Assembly (NCBI GenBank): GCA_001642005.1
Contig: LWCA01000703.1
Location: 1-20,203 of the forward strand
Origin: Intoshia linei
Lineage: Eukaryota; Orthonectida; Rhopaluridae
Reading direction: 5' to 3'
Length of the DNA: 20,203 nucleotides
The position numbers were made by a program, and so were the translations under genes. Positions 1 through 10,012 of the stretch are shown piece by piece (position 1 is the stretch's first letter; each line of letters begins with the position of its first letter). The notes under the pieces are model-generated. The model worked only from the letters and a program-made list of their open reading frames with translations, was not told the origin of the DNA and ran no database searches.

Positions 1-560
1 TTTTCTTATTCTTTCAGCTTCTAATTTTTTTTGTTCCAGAATTTCTTTTTCCTCGATTTTTCTTAGTATTTCAGCTTCTTCTAATCTTTTTTGTTCAAAA
101 ATTTCTTGTTCCTCAATTTTTCTTATTCTTTCAGCTTCTAATTTTTTTTGTTCCAGAATTTNATTCTTTCAGCTTCTTCTGATCTTTTTTGTTCCAAAAT
201 TTCTTGTTCATCAATTTTTCTTATTCTTTCAGCTTCTTCTAATCTTTTTTGTTCAAGCATTTCTTTTTCCTCAATTTTTCTTAGTATTTCAGTTTCTTCT
301 AATCTTTTTTGTTCAAGCATTTCTTGTTCCTCAATTTTTCTTAGTATTTCAGCTTCTTCTGATCTTTTTTGTTCAAAAATTTCTTGTTCCTCAATTTTTC
401 TCATTCTTTCAGCTTCTTCTGATTTTTTTTGTTCAAACATTTCTTGTTCCTCAATTTTTCTTAGTCTTTCAACTTCCTCTAATTTTTTTTGGTCAAGCAC
501 TTCTTGTTCGTCAATTTTTCTTTGATTTTCAGTTTTCTCTAATATTTTCTGTTCAATTGA
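1..560 (-). repeat. 60-bp coding minisatellite
   Basis: Ten copies of a unit of about 60 bp (57 bp in copies lacking one Glu codon) recur at a near-constant interval, visible on the plus strand as TTTCAGCTTCTTCTAATC-like blocks near 15, 71, 131, 169, 229, 289, 349, 409, 469 and 529. Each unit encodes about 20 residues of the charged repeat. The spacing between the blocks at 131 and 169 is only 38 bp and contains the N at 162, while all other spacings are 56-60 bp. About 20 bp are therefore missing there. Confidence 0.93.
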
Positions 561-2478
561 GTTTTGATCTATAATTTTTCGTCTTCCTTGTTTGGGTTTA
601 TTATTTTCTGTTGATTTTTTTACCCTTCTTTGTATTTTATTTTGTTGAAGTTTTAATTTTCTTGACATATTTGATTTTAATTCTTCTTTATCAATACGAT
701 TTTGTTCTATTTCAAATTCTTCCAGTCTTCCTTTATCCATCAATGCTGATTCTAATTGATGGTGTAATTTTGTTTTTTCTGTATCCAGAGTTGTTGAACT
801 ACGGGTTGACTCATTAAAATCTTGAATATTACAACTTTCCGAATTTATATCGTTTTTATCCGTATCAACTAAAAATGAAACATATTATATGATGTAGTTC
901 TGCAAATTGAGTCCGAACGCAGGGTTCGCAAATATTTTAATAGATATTTGATAAAATCTAAAAAAAATATTTGATTTTGAATTTTTATCAAGTTACAATG
1001 TATATATATTTTAAATTATATTATCAAAAGTTATTATATAAATACAAGACACAATAATGAGTATCTTCTATTTACATTACATAAGAGGAATTACCTCCTA
1101 AGGGGAAATTTTACTATTTTAAGTGGACATTGATAATTCAATTAATTAATCCATTTAAAATAAATTAATGATTCGAGTGTGCAAGATGCGTTTGTTTGGT
1201 CAAAGATGTGTAATTAATACGCTAAACTCGGAGAAAAAGCCATTATAATTATGTTACCTTTTGTATCAACGTGCTTATTGAAAAGTGTTTTTCTACTCTT
1301 TTAAACATAAAAAATAAAAAAAAGTAGATTAAATGTTACAGACCATTTACATTGTAGTCTTACTTCTACGCAACTATTTCGTTATATTTCGGAATTAACA
1401 AAAATTAATACACTCAAAATTCTCATCCATAATTGTTGTAAATATTATTCTAATTTTAATATATTTCTATAGAACTAGAAAATTATTATTGTGTAATGTA
1501 CATTTTAAATTTTTTATTCATAAAAATATTTTTATCGATTGCAACCCCTATACCTAGTAGCTAGCCCATGTTTGGTTTATAATTTAATAATAATTGATAA
1601 ATACCTTTAATGTCGAATGTGCGATAAAAATCATTGAATTCATCATCATCTAAAAAATTATTAAATTGTAATCATAAAGGCCGGTAGCCTTTATCCATTA
1701 ATGAGTTGTACCCTTATCAAAATCATTTAGCTTAAAATAAGAATTAATAATTTTGGAATAATCTTCACGTGAAATTTAAATATATTACTAAATACATTTT
1801 ATAATTACAATAAAATGGCAAGGTTAAAACAAGAACATTTTTGTGTGTGCATTGTAATTGAAAACTTCAGCGTTCTCGAACGGTTAAACCTTGCAGATAA
1901 ATAAAAGCATACAATGTTTCGATGTGTTATGAAATCATGAATACATACATAACATTTTTAAATTGAGTTTATTATAAAGCTATATTATATTATAAACTTT
2001 ATATCATAAATAAATTGTTATATTTTTGGTATTTTTTACACATTTTAAAAAATTTTTTTAAATGCGGGAGTATCTCAATTTTACTTTAAAAAATGAATAT
2101 TTTTGGATTTTAAATTATAAATAGTTGTTAAATAGATAAATTATAAATTTCTTAGTAAAAATTATAATAAAAAAACGCTCCCGGTCAATGCTCTGATAAT
2201 AGGCTGCTGACCCCTGTAATGTACTATTATACCATTGTTAACTTGATATAAAGTTCTGTGCTTTCTTTGTTTATTATAATATTGAAAACTTTCTACGCGT
2301 TTAAAATTTCCTTTAGTTGGAGTTTCTGGAGTGTTTCTAGGCTTAATAACACTAGTTTGAGATCTCTTGATGGACTAAGTAAATAATAATAAACATAAAA
2401 AAACTAAAAAATTACAGGAGGCACTTTTCCTGGTGCAAAAATTTTCAAATTTTGCATAATGGCCGATTTTTTGTTCAT
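1..2478 (-). CDS. Glu/Lys-rich tandem-repeat protein (3' end beyond window)
   Basis: Not recognised as a named family. I place four exons on the minus strand: 2478-2416 (ATG, 21 codons), 2374-2233, a 45-nt exon 1649-1605, and 868 down to the window edge. Each joint has GT/AG and the phases agree (0, then 1, then 1). The N-terminal ~70 residues are basic and Pro/Thr-containing, starting MNKKSAIMQNLKIFAPGK. The small exon adds an acidic stretch (DDDEFNDFYRTFDIK). The last exon becomes strongly Glu/Lys/Arg/Gln-rich and carries at least ten 20-residue repeats of the type IEEQEMLEQKRLEEAERLRK, predicted to be a continuous charged helix or coiled coil, as in trichohyalin- or caldesmon-like proteins. 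No catalytic domain is visible. Base 162 is N and breaks the frame; the reading resumes in another frame on the other side, so this is probably a collapsed repeat and not a real mutation. Exon 1-2 joining rests on frame logic alone. Confidence 0.72.
1605..1649 (-). other. 45-nt in-frame exon of the Glu/Lys-rich gene
   Basis: On the minus strand a TTTTTTAG acceptor precedes 45 nt and a GTATTTAT donor follows. The exon enters and leaves in phase 1, so skipping or including it keeps the frame. It encodes a highly acidic, aromatic segment (DDDEFNDFYRTFDIK). Inclusion is inferred from phase and splice sites only. Confidence 0.6.
1674..1694. repeat. 8-bp perfect hairpin
   Basis: ATAAAGGC and GCCTTTAT form an 8-bp perfect inverted repeat around a 5-nt loop (CGGTA). 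It lies in an intron of the Glu/Lys-rich gene. No function can be assigned. Confidence 0.5.
2160..2214 (-). mobile_element. hAT-like terminal inverted repeat fragment
   Basis: Read on the minus strand from 2214 the sequence begins CAGGGGTCAGCAGCC, which matches the common CAGGGGTCAGCAACC-type end of non-autonomous hAT elements. I did not find the partner end or a target duplication. It sits in an intron of the Glu/Lys-rich gene, just past the exon that ends at 2233. Confidence 0.4.
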
Positions 2479-2479
2479 A

Positions 2480-3361
2480 AATTCAGACTTGTTTGGTTGT
2501 TTCTTTTTCATTTATAAATATTGTATGTATTGATAAAGTTTTACAAATTATATCATCCTATGTTTACTTTTGGTATACAAACATTAACCCAAAATTTACG
2601 TCTTTACGGAATTTAATATGCCAATATTTAGATTAAATGCAAATGTCACACTAATGTCGTAACCTAAAAGTATGTAAAAACATTTATTATATAATAATTT
2701 AATATGGAATAATTAACTGTTATTTTTCCAGCAAAATCATTGATTAACTGAAATGATTCAATCAGAAACAATTTTAAAATTATAAATTGTAAGATGTCTA
2801 ATAAATATTTTATTCAACTGTTTTTAAACTTATACAACTACAGTAAATGACGGATTTTTAATTCAATATATTATGAACTGTCATTAATGAATATATTTTC
2901 AGTAGTTTAATGTATGCATCATCTTATATTGGATTATATTTTATTTTACAGTTAAATCGCAAACTTTAGAATATTAATATAACAGAATTTTTAAAAATCA
3001 GTTTCAATTCACAGTAGTTTTTCTCTAATTCGTCAATGTTAATTAAATCATAAAAAACTTTTTTAACGCGGATTAGTGATTTCATATATTTTTTATTTCA
3101 AGATGAATATACACAAATTTTGGTAATGTATATTTTCAGTCAAAATGAATTTGTGATAAAATTAAAACCAGGAAAATCGTTTGATGTATGAACCAAAATA
3201 ATTTAAATTTTATGAAATATTACATGATAAAATGGTATGACCACTTGCCCAAAAAAGTGGTCACTTTTCGAGTGTTTACTGTACTGTTGCATTCAACCAA
3301 CAGTATATGAATATATCGGCGATAAAGTTGCAACACTCTTCTAAGCCCGGTTGACGAATTC
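2480..3361. other. Gene-free stretch with a possible transposon end
   Basis: No open frame with family resemblance or coherent splice sites was seen. A 9-bp inverted repeat (TGACCACTT at 3238-3246, AAGTGGTCA at 3255-3263) lies beside a sequence that, read on the minus strand from 3281, starts CAGTAAACACTCGAAAAGTG next to a TA dinucleotide. That form resembles pogo/Tigger-type transposon termini. A second CAGTAAA next to TA lies near 2841 and could be the other end, but only the first seven bases agree. Confidence 0.4.
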
Positions 3362-4870
3362 CTAAGTAAATATTATATCATGTACTTTAATTAAAATCAT
3401 AAAATAGTAATAATAATCTAAAATCCAAGCTTTTAATGATTTTATTGCTCTAAAATTCCATCGAGTTTGACTAAGAGACATTGGCTTATTCCATTTGACA
3501 TTAGGCCATTCCCCTTTTTTTAACATTTTATATGCCAATGACAGATGCTCCAACTCAGCGTAGTCGTCACGGGTCCAATAAGATGTTTTCAAAACATCTT
3601 TTAATTCATGAGCACTTGATTTATAAGATAAGATTAAATTTTCATAATTACACTGTAAATCTCCTATAAATATATTGAAATTATTCGCAAAATTAAAAAA
3701 AATTACCCATGAATTTATATCCGATATTAGAAGATTTGTTTATTCCATCTAATTTTGCAACCATATACAATCTAAGTAATCTATCAAGGATGTGTCGCTG
3801 ACATCCAAAATATGGCACATTTCCTAATGTACTATTTCTTAATTTAGATATAATCTCATTATTCCCAGTATTAACCGAACAGGTATCGGATATTATCATT
3901 TTTACATTGCCTTGGATGTCATATTTTTCAATTATTTCCTTTATTGCCAAATAAATTGTTTGTGATTGACCATTAGGCAAATAAACAACTCCAATGGGAA
4001 ATCCTGTATTAATTTTTTCTGTTTGAACACAAACTACTTGCATCTCCATCCCATCAGAACGTTTACCATCAAAATGTAAGCTGATCAATCATTTTGAAGG
4101 TAATCTTTTAAATGCATCCATGATATTTTCATATATTTTCTAGTTGCCTTCCCAATAGATACATGGCTAGTGCTTCTTCTGTTAATTTTTCCACAACCAG
4201 AGCAGATTTTCTACATGACAAATTTATATTTGTAGAGATTTTTACACCTAATTCTGATGAATAATATCTCTTTTTTATAATTGGTATTTCATCCTCATCT
4301 GACTCAGAAGAAACACTTGTAGTAAATTGATCACTTGTAAAATCAAAATTTTTTGGTTTAAGTTCATTTTTTGAAAGATGATGAGGTGGTAATATTTCAA
4401 AATTAGAGGTGCAATATCCTATACCACTTTCTTTTTGAATTTTATACCATTCTTCCTCTATTATGTGGTTTACATATTATAATCTTTCGCATCAAACTTT
4501 TTATTAATTTTTGCCAAAATATTTTACTTATATTTGAATTTGGATATCGTTTATAATGGTCATATTCAGTAAATAGTTTTGTTAATTTTCTTTTTATACT
4601 ATTTATTTGTATCAGTTTAATATTAAATTTGTTCTATAATATAATATTAAAGTCTTGTAAACACAGTAAAAATTTCTTTTGCTATACATAAAAAATCATG
4701 AAATCTGGAATATTCAATTATCATTAGGTATCTACCAATAATTGATTGAATGTTTGGAACCTTGTTAATTTTCTCTAATGATTCAAATCTAGGAAAATCA
4801 GTATTTCTCGTAGATTTTATTCTTAAATTAATGCATCTTGTTTTTTATTTTTGGTTGTATTATGTGTAGA
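3362..4870 (-). pseudogene. Decayed transposase-like gene with an intron
   Basis: Minus-strand remnant of an RNase-H-fold type transposase related to the proteins with an LHWDGK...D..ASNTG...C.HHI pattern that are common in arthropod and cnidarian genomes. Here the matching blocks are SLHFDGKRSDG, MIISDTCSVNTGNN and YFGCQRHILDR, so the two acidic positions and the Cys/His block survive. A 43-nt GT-AG intron (3706-3664) must be removed to continue into KFMGDLQCNYENL and the C-terminal WTRDDYAELEHL region. Upstream, coding-like pieces lie in shifted frames at about 4700-4860 (RFESLEKINKVPNIQSIIG), 4480-4610 and 4130-4460. An in-frame TGA at 4091-4089 directly precedes the LHFDGK block. With that stop and at least two frameshifts the copy is dead. 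I found no terminal repeats, and the exact superfamily is uncertain (hAT-related by motif order). Confidence 0.7.
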
Positions 4871-4879
4871 GTCGACAAA

Positions 4880-6185
4880 TGCAATTTTTTATGGCACTAA
4901 AAAATTTCTAGCACTAAAGCTACTAAACAACAAGCTTGACTAATTGTATATATGCTAGATTCCATTAAGTCAATCACTTTCACCAAACATCCATATTGCT
5001 CCTATTAATACATTATAGAGTAAATGATTAAGTGTAAGTTAAATTTGTAATGAGTTTTAGAATTTCAAACAAAATTTTGTAAAATACTCAAATTAACTAA
5101 GTTCACTCAATAAAAGACATGTGATACATGATGCTTTTAAGAAATAAAATAACAGATATTTATTATATTTGATTAGAGTAATTAATAATAAAAATAAACT
5201 TAGAGTCAAGGTTACGTAAAATATTTGAAAAATATTTATGAAATCTTCTTTGTTCGGCCTGGCTAATGTTTTTGAAAAACTAAAACTTAAAAAGACTACC
5301 ATCGTATTTATACATCCATTACTCATACTGTGTGCCCATGGATTTTTAATTTTGTAAAAAAGTTAACACCCTAATGTATATGTGTATGTATGTATTAATT
5401 TTTGGTAAAATGAGATTTTTTCCTTAAGGGTTGGTAAAATTTTCTTTTTTTTCATAAGATTTTTCTAAATTGAATAAAATATGCTAAAAATTTATTATTC
5501 ACCCCAATCATCTAAAAGTTTCGTATACACCCCCTAATAAAATTATTCCCCTTGAGGTGACCTATCACTCCATGAGAAGAACTGCTGTATTTGATTAAAT
5601 TTTATTTAGAAAAATGCGGCCTTATTAATTTTTTTGGGAGGTTAGTACGCCCTTCGAACAGTAAATGCTTCCCCACCTTTGTTTTAAATTCAAGGACTCA
5701 TTTGATTTCTAAAAAAAAGATAATGGGTTTTTGATCAGAAAGATGTAATTTTCTGATTTTTAAATTTATCTTACCTTGTTACCGGAAAAATGTGACTTGG
5801 AATTTGTGTTTATTAAAATTCTAGTATACTTAGTTATTGAAAATTATGATAACACACAGACAAGAGTTTTATATACATTTCTTACAGGCGCATTTTTTAA
5901 AAAAATAATAATATACAATAAAAAAATAAAAATCTATGAAGCGGACCCCCATAACATAATGTATATGTCGGCTTAGATAATTAAAATATCTTTACCAAAT
6001 CTCAGATTTTTTCTGAGTTTATTATATCTAATAAAGCCGAACTTACACCACCCAAGAGTTATCCTATAATTTTTAAAGAGGGCATATTTGACTATCTGTA
6101 ATTTATGATTATGTCTTCAAATAATAAAAATGTATATATTTAATACATTGGTATAACAAAATAGAAAATTATATCAAAGCATAAA
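4880..6185. other. Gene-free stretch between transposase relic and centrin
   Basis: AT-rich sequence with poly-A/T runs. A 77-codon open frame on the minus strand (5326-5093) encodes a hydrophobic peptide (start MSNGCINTM) without family resemblance, and I do not support it as a gene. A block near 5555-5585 (containing CCATGAGAAGAACTG) resembles one near 8900 (CCTATGAGAAGCACTG), probably copies of one repeat family. Confidence 0.5.
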
Positions 6186-6957
6186 TTAATATAAGCTAGT
6201 TTTTTTCATTATTCTTATAAAATCGCTTTCGTTGATTTCATTATCTCCGTCCCTATCAGCCTCATCAATCATCTCCTAAAAATAAATAATTAAATCAATA
6301 CATAACATAACATATTTCTACTTTGTTATCAAAGGATTCAGATATACTTTACTGATTTTAATTGGATTTATCGATAAAAAATCTCATACAGTATAAATAT
6401 AAAATACTTGAATCTCCTCATCAGTCAGATTTTCACCCAATTCTTTAGCTACTCGTTTTAAATTTCTAAAAGAAATTTTTCCCGTTTCATCATCATCAAA
6501 CAATCTAAATGCTTTAAGAATTTCCTCTTTCGTATCCTTTTCACTCATTTTTTTAGTCATAATTTTCAAAAAATCTTGGAAATCAATTGAACCTAACATA
6601 TAAATGATTATTACCAAAAGATTATAATATAAAAAATACCAGAATTTGCATCAATACTACTAAGCATTTTTTTTATTTCTTCCTTTTTAGGTTCAAATCC
6701 CAAGGCTCGCATTGCAACCTATTTTAAATTATAATGCTAGAAATTTAAATAAATACTTTTAGCTCTTTAGTATCTATATTTCCAGTTCCATCTGAATCAA
6801 AAAGATCAAAAGCTTCTCGAATTTCTTGTTTCTGATCTTCAGTTAATTCTGGTTTCACTTCATCTGCTCTTTTACGTCTATTAGCTCCTCCAGCAACAGT
6901 CTTTCTAGCATTTTCTGTAGACTAAACCATGTATAACACCATAAAAATAATTACCAT
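6186..6957 (-). CDS. CETN: Centrin (caltractin)
   Basis: EF-hand calcium-binding protein of centrioles, basal bodies and, in centrin-2, the XPC repair complex and nuclear export. Five exons on the minus strand: 6957-6955 (ATG only), 6921-6757, 6718-6640, 6592-6408 and 6275-6186, giving 173 residues, the normal centrin length. Introns are 33, 38, 47 and 132 nt with matching phases. The short basic N-terminus ([13 protein letters not shown]) leads into [19 protein letters not shown], then four EF-hands: EF1 [12 protein letters not shown] (complete), EF2 DANSGSIDFQD (one residue short), EF3 [12 protein letters not shown] (non-canonical end, as usual in centrins) and EF4 [12 protein letters not shown]. 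The C-terminus RIMKKTSLY is the centrin signature and excludes calmodulin. The first intron falls directly after ATG. The gene is head to head with TIM14, with 154 bp between the start codons. Confidence 0.95.
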
Positions 6958-7111
6958 TATAAAATAAAATTTATAAATATTTATAGATCTCCAATACGGG
7001 GATAGTAACCATCAACAGTGATATATTTTTAAATTGACATGTTACTAAAATATTCTATGACAATGTAACTAGTAAAGTAATTAGAAGTAAACCTTATTTT
7101 AATATTTGAAT
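6958..7111. promoter_or_regulatory. Candidate bidirectional promoter, centrin/TIM14
   Basis: Only 154 bp separate the start codons of two divergently transcribed genes, so both promoters and both 5' UTRs must fit here or reach into the neighbouring gene. The segment is AT-rich. I see no reliable TATA or initiator pair. Confidence 0.5.
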
Positions 7112-7604
7112 ATGGTAATTTTTATTAAATGTATAATTCAATTTTCTAGTCGCTTATATCATTTGGGTTAGCATTAGGAGTTATTGGTATAGCAGGTATT
7201 TTCTATATTATCGATAATGTTTAAATCAAAGTTTAGGCAGATATGTCATGAAACAATACAAACTTAAACCACTACCAACCTTATTTAAGGTAATTTAAAA
7301 AACATTTCTAAAATAATTTCATTTAAGAATTACAATAAACATTACCGAGGCGGTTTTGATGCCAAAATGTCAAAACGCGAAGCTTGTTTGATATTAGGAA
7401 TTAGGTATATAAAATATTCATTTATTCTAAATTTTAGTCAAAACGCTTCCAAAGATAAAATACGAAATGCACACAAAAGAATAATGATAAGTAATCATCC
7501 TGATCGAAGTAACTATACAGTGTAATACATTACAATTATAATTAGATGGATCTTTATATCTAGCCTCGAAAATCAATGAAGCAAAAGAAATGTTGAAAAT
7601 ATAA
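7112..7604 (+). CDS. DNAJC19: TIM14/Pam18 (DNAJC19) J-domain protein
   Basis: Co-chaperone of the mitochondrial inner-membrane import motor; its J domain stimulates the ATPase of mitochondrial Hsp70 at the TIM23 channel. Six exons: 7112-7114 (ATG only), 7150-7195, 7237-7289, 7328-7404, 7438-7508 and 7546-7604, giving 102 residues (human 116). Introns are 35, 41, 38, 33 and 37 nt, all GT-AG with consistent phases. Residues 2-17 ([16 protein letters not shown]) form the membrane segment, followed by GRYVMKQYK as in animal TIM14. The linker [17 protein letters not shown] and the J-domain core with the essential HPD tripeptide (RIMISNHPD) and INEAKEML are intact. The first intron follows the ATG directly, as in its divergent neighbour centrin. 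The stop codon lies 67 bp from the stop of the convergent zinc-finger gene. Confidence 0.94.
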
Positions 7605-7671
7605 AAATTGAATATGTACATTTTTATTACACTTTTTTTTAAATTTAACCGGATATATCGGCAAATTTTCA

Positions 7672-10012
7672 TCAATTATTTGTCTCATCATTTAAAAAGA
7701 AAGTTGACCAAATAGAATCTGAATATTCTACATTGGAAGACGTGTCTGGTGATTGAATTTGATATGTTTTTGTATCTAATTTCATTTCAACGTCCGAGTG
7801 CCTATTAGAGAAATGATGATTCATACATTTAATATTTGATGAGTTGTAATCGCACAATTTACAGCTATAATGAATGCAACAACTTTTTTTGTGTCGCTTT
7901 AATAAAAAATCTCTTGAAGTTGAATATCCACATAAATTGCACTTGAAATTCTTTAGTGATAAATGAGTTCTTCGGTGATTTTGGTATCGTGCTAAAAATA
8001 AAATAATACTTAAATCAGTGATTCCCACACTTTTTTCACGGTGGACCGGTAATTAATTATAAAATTTATCCAGGACCATTAAAGCGAAGTTAATATGCAA
8101 CATTAAAAAAAATTTCAAATTTTTGTTCCCGGACCGGTGTTTGGGAAACACTGACTTAAATTATAATATTACAATAAATAAAGGTAGACAAACTAATTTT
8201 AAACATTTCAATTCACCCGAAAATAAAATTATAAGCTTTACAAAAGGATTTATAACAACGTTGAAATTTAAAAATCGCCCAAGTTGGGAAGCTCTGCGTT
8301 AAAGCAACATTGTGCATTGCCAAACATAAAAATTATGGATATTAATGGATGGAGCGGCGATAGAAGAATATTAAAAAAATGTGACAAAAGCAATATCCAT
8401 TTAATTAATATTTCCGTCTATATCAGGTTTCAGTAAATTTTAATATAGTTATAATTATGGGGAAATAATTCTATTAACTAAAACTTATGTACTGAATGTC
8501 ACGTTCGTAAAATGGGCATAACAAAATCGACGCTGATTTTTGTTCGTAATTTTACTGCCCAAAATATTAAATAAAAAATGTTAATTAAATCAATATGCGA
8601 ATTGAACTATTATTTTAATTTATGTTTATGAATTTTATTTAAAAATGTCAGGTAAACGTGTAAAAACGTGTCCGTTCTATACCTCTGATTATCCGACATT
8701 TTTTACATACAAAAATAGTATCCATTTTAACCAAACTTTTATGGAAAATTGAGTTTTATCAATCCTTTAGAAAAAAATTATCTAGGCTTGATTAAATTTG
8801 GGTTTTCCCATAGTTTTTGTATGAAATTTATATCAGGATTTACACAAAGTGTATATTTCTTATTATATTTGATGTTATTCTTAGTGTTTAAAGTTACCCG
8901 TCACCCTATGAGAAGCACTGACATACAAAATGATATTAACGAACCTCAGGCTGCAAACAGGGCACTGATAGCGTATTAATTTTATTCACAGTTAATTTAA
9001 TTATAACACTGCAGTGTAGCCCAAGGCACAGAAATTTCGCTGAGTGTGGTATTATTATTACAAAATTTAATGTTTTTATATAGCTTAAAATTCTGGTGGG
9101 GCTGCAGCCCTTAATGACGAGCCGCCACTGATACCTCTTAAAATAATTTTAACTACACCCTCATATACACATGAATGAATACCCCATTACTAAAAAAGGT
9201 TTCGCATCACCATTCTATAATGATTAAAAATATAAACCAGAATTTGAGAAAAGTTTGTTACAAAACGAACATTTGATATTTTCAACATTATGAATTTTTC
9301 CGTGTCGAATTAATAAAGATTTATCAATGGTAGAATATTTGCAGTCATCACAATTGTACACTATTTTATCTGAAATGTTAATTTTATGTTTAGAAAATAA
9401 ATGTCTTTCAAGATCGATATTTGAATAATATTCGCAATGACATATGGTACATTGTAAACATTTGGTGAAATCATTATGTTTCGATATACTATGACATGTC
9501 AAAAATTTTCTGGAATTGAACAATTGGGAGCATTTGTCACATTTAAAAACCCTTTCACAGTAGTTTTCATTGAATTTGCAATTTCTATGGTGTAAATACA
9601 GTGAAGATTTAGCCAACTTTTTACCACAAAATTTACAGGGCATTTTTTTTTTATCGTGACTATCTTTGTGAGATTGAATGACAGTTTGAATAATGGTGGA
9701 AAATTCACATTGATCACAATTCAATACATTAACATAAGGTGGAGTAGGGAAATTGTGAATGGATATAAGATGATTCAGAATGTACCAAATACAGTGAGAG
9801 TAGAGAATATTCGAACCAAGCTTGAATTTTCGAGAACATTGTGGACATAGACTAAACAAGCAATCTTCGGTTTGACCATTATTTTCAACTTTTTCAACAA
9901 ATGTGTGAGCTGATTTAAAATGTTTAATCCATTGTTTTTTATTGAATTGAGAATTTAAGCTGCACAAAAAACAAGAATAAATATCAAGTTTATCCGACAC
10001 CTCTGTCGACAT
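7672..10012 (-). CDS. Ten-finger C2H2 zinc-finger protein
   Basis: Probable nuclear DNA-binding protein; no orthologue recognised. Two exons on the minus strand, 10012-9238 and 7991-7672, give 364 residues. The 1,246-nt intron is the only long one outside the Glu/Lys-rich gene and contains a hAT MITE. The splice joins IKCSFCNKLFSNS to ARYQNHRRTH, which rebuilds a perfect C-x2-C-x12-H-x3-H finger, and the phases agree (1 nt plus 2 nt). Finger starts in order: YSCFLC, CPQC, LNCDQC, MPCKFC, FKCDKC, LQCTIC, YNCDDC, IKCSFC, FKCNLC and YSCKLC. Fingers 4 and 9 end in Cys instead of His (HHRNC, RHKKSC), a tolerated variant. Linkers are irregular, not TGEKP, so this is not a KRAB-type array. The acidic tail has no known domain. 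It starts head to head with the coiled-coil gene at 10355. Confidence 0.9.
8016..8153. mobile_element. 138-bp hAT MITE with perfect 8-bp target duplication
   Basis: Ends are CAGTGATTCCCACAC and, inverted, CAGTGTTTCCCAAACAC, enclosing GGTGGACCGGT and its inverted partner ACCGGTCCGGGAAC. ACTTAAAT directly flanks both sides (8008-8015 and 8154-8161), the 8-bp duplication expected of hAT transposition. No coding capacity. It lies in the intron of the zinc-finger gene, starting 25 bp upstream of the last exon. Confidence 0.92.
8260..9180. other. Intron filled with repeat fragments
   Basis: Inside the zinc-finger gene intron. Around 8275-8300 the inverse of CAGAGCTTCCCAACTTGGGC looks like another hAT terminus. 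At 9130, read on the minus strand, CAGTGGCGGCTCGTCATT starts a second terminus-like sequence. The 8-mer ATACCTCT beside it recurs near 8679, but no matching inverted end follows there. An open frame at 8749-8979 has no family resemblance and I do not call it. Confidence 0.4.

Noticed and set aside
148-817. Plus-strand open frames opposite the charged-repeat exon (Ser/Phe/Cys-rich repeats)
   Set aside because: They are antisense shadows of the 60-bp repeat; splice sites and acidic/basic logic support the minus strand.
1816-1896. tRNA-like B-box (CGTTCGAGAACG on the minus strand) with an imperfect flanking inverted repeat
   Set aside because: No acceptor stem, anticodon arm or A-box in a consistent arrangement.
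2841-3281. Complete 440-bp pogo-type MITE
   Set aside because: Only CAGTAAA and TA agree at the two ends; the left end cannot be supported.
5093-5326. 77-codon hydrophobic open frame on the minus strand
   Set aside because: No family resemblance, AT-driven Phe/Leu/Ile composition, no supporting splice or neighbour evidence.
5776-5976. 66-codon plus-strand open frame
   Set aside because: Low-complexity Ile/Lys/Tyr content typical of AT-rich non-coding DNA.
8749-8979. 76-codon plus-strand open frame in the zinc-finger gene intron
   Set aside because: No recognisable domain and it overlaps repeat-like sequence.
8679-9138. Second hAT insertion flanked by ATACCTCT on both sides
   Set aside because: The sequence following the left copy does not match the inverted right terminus.
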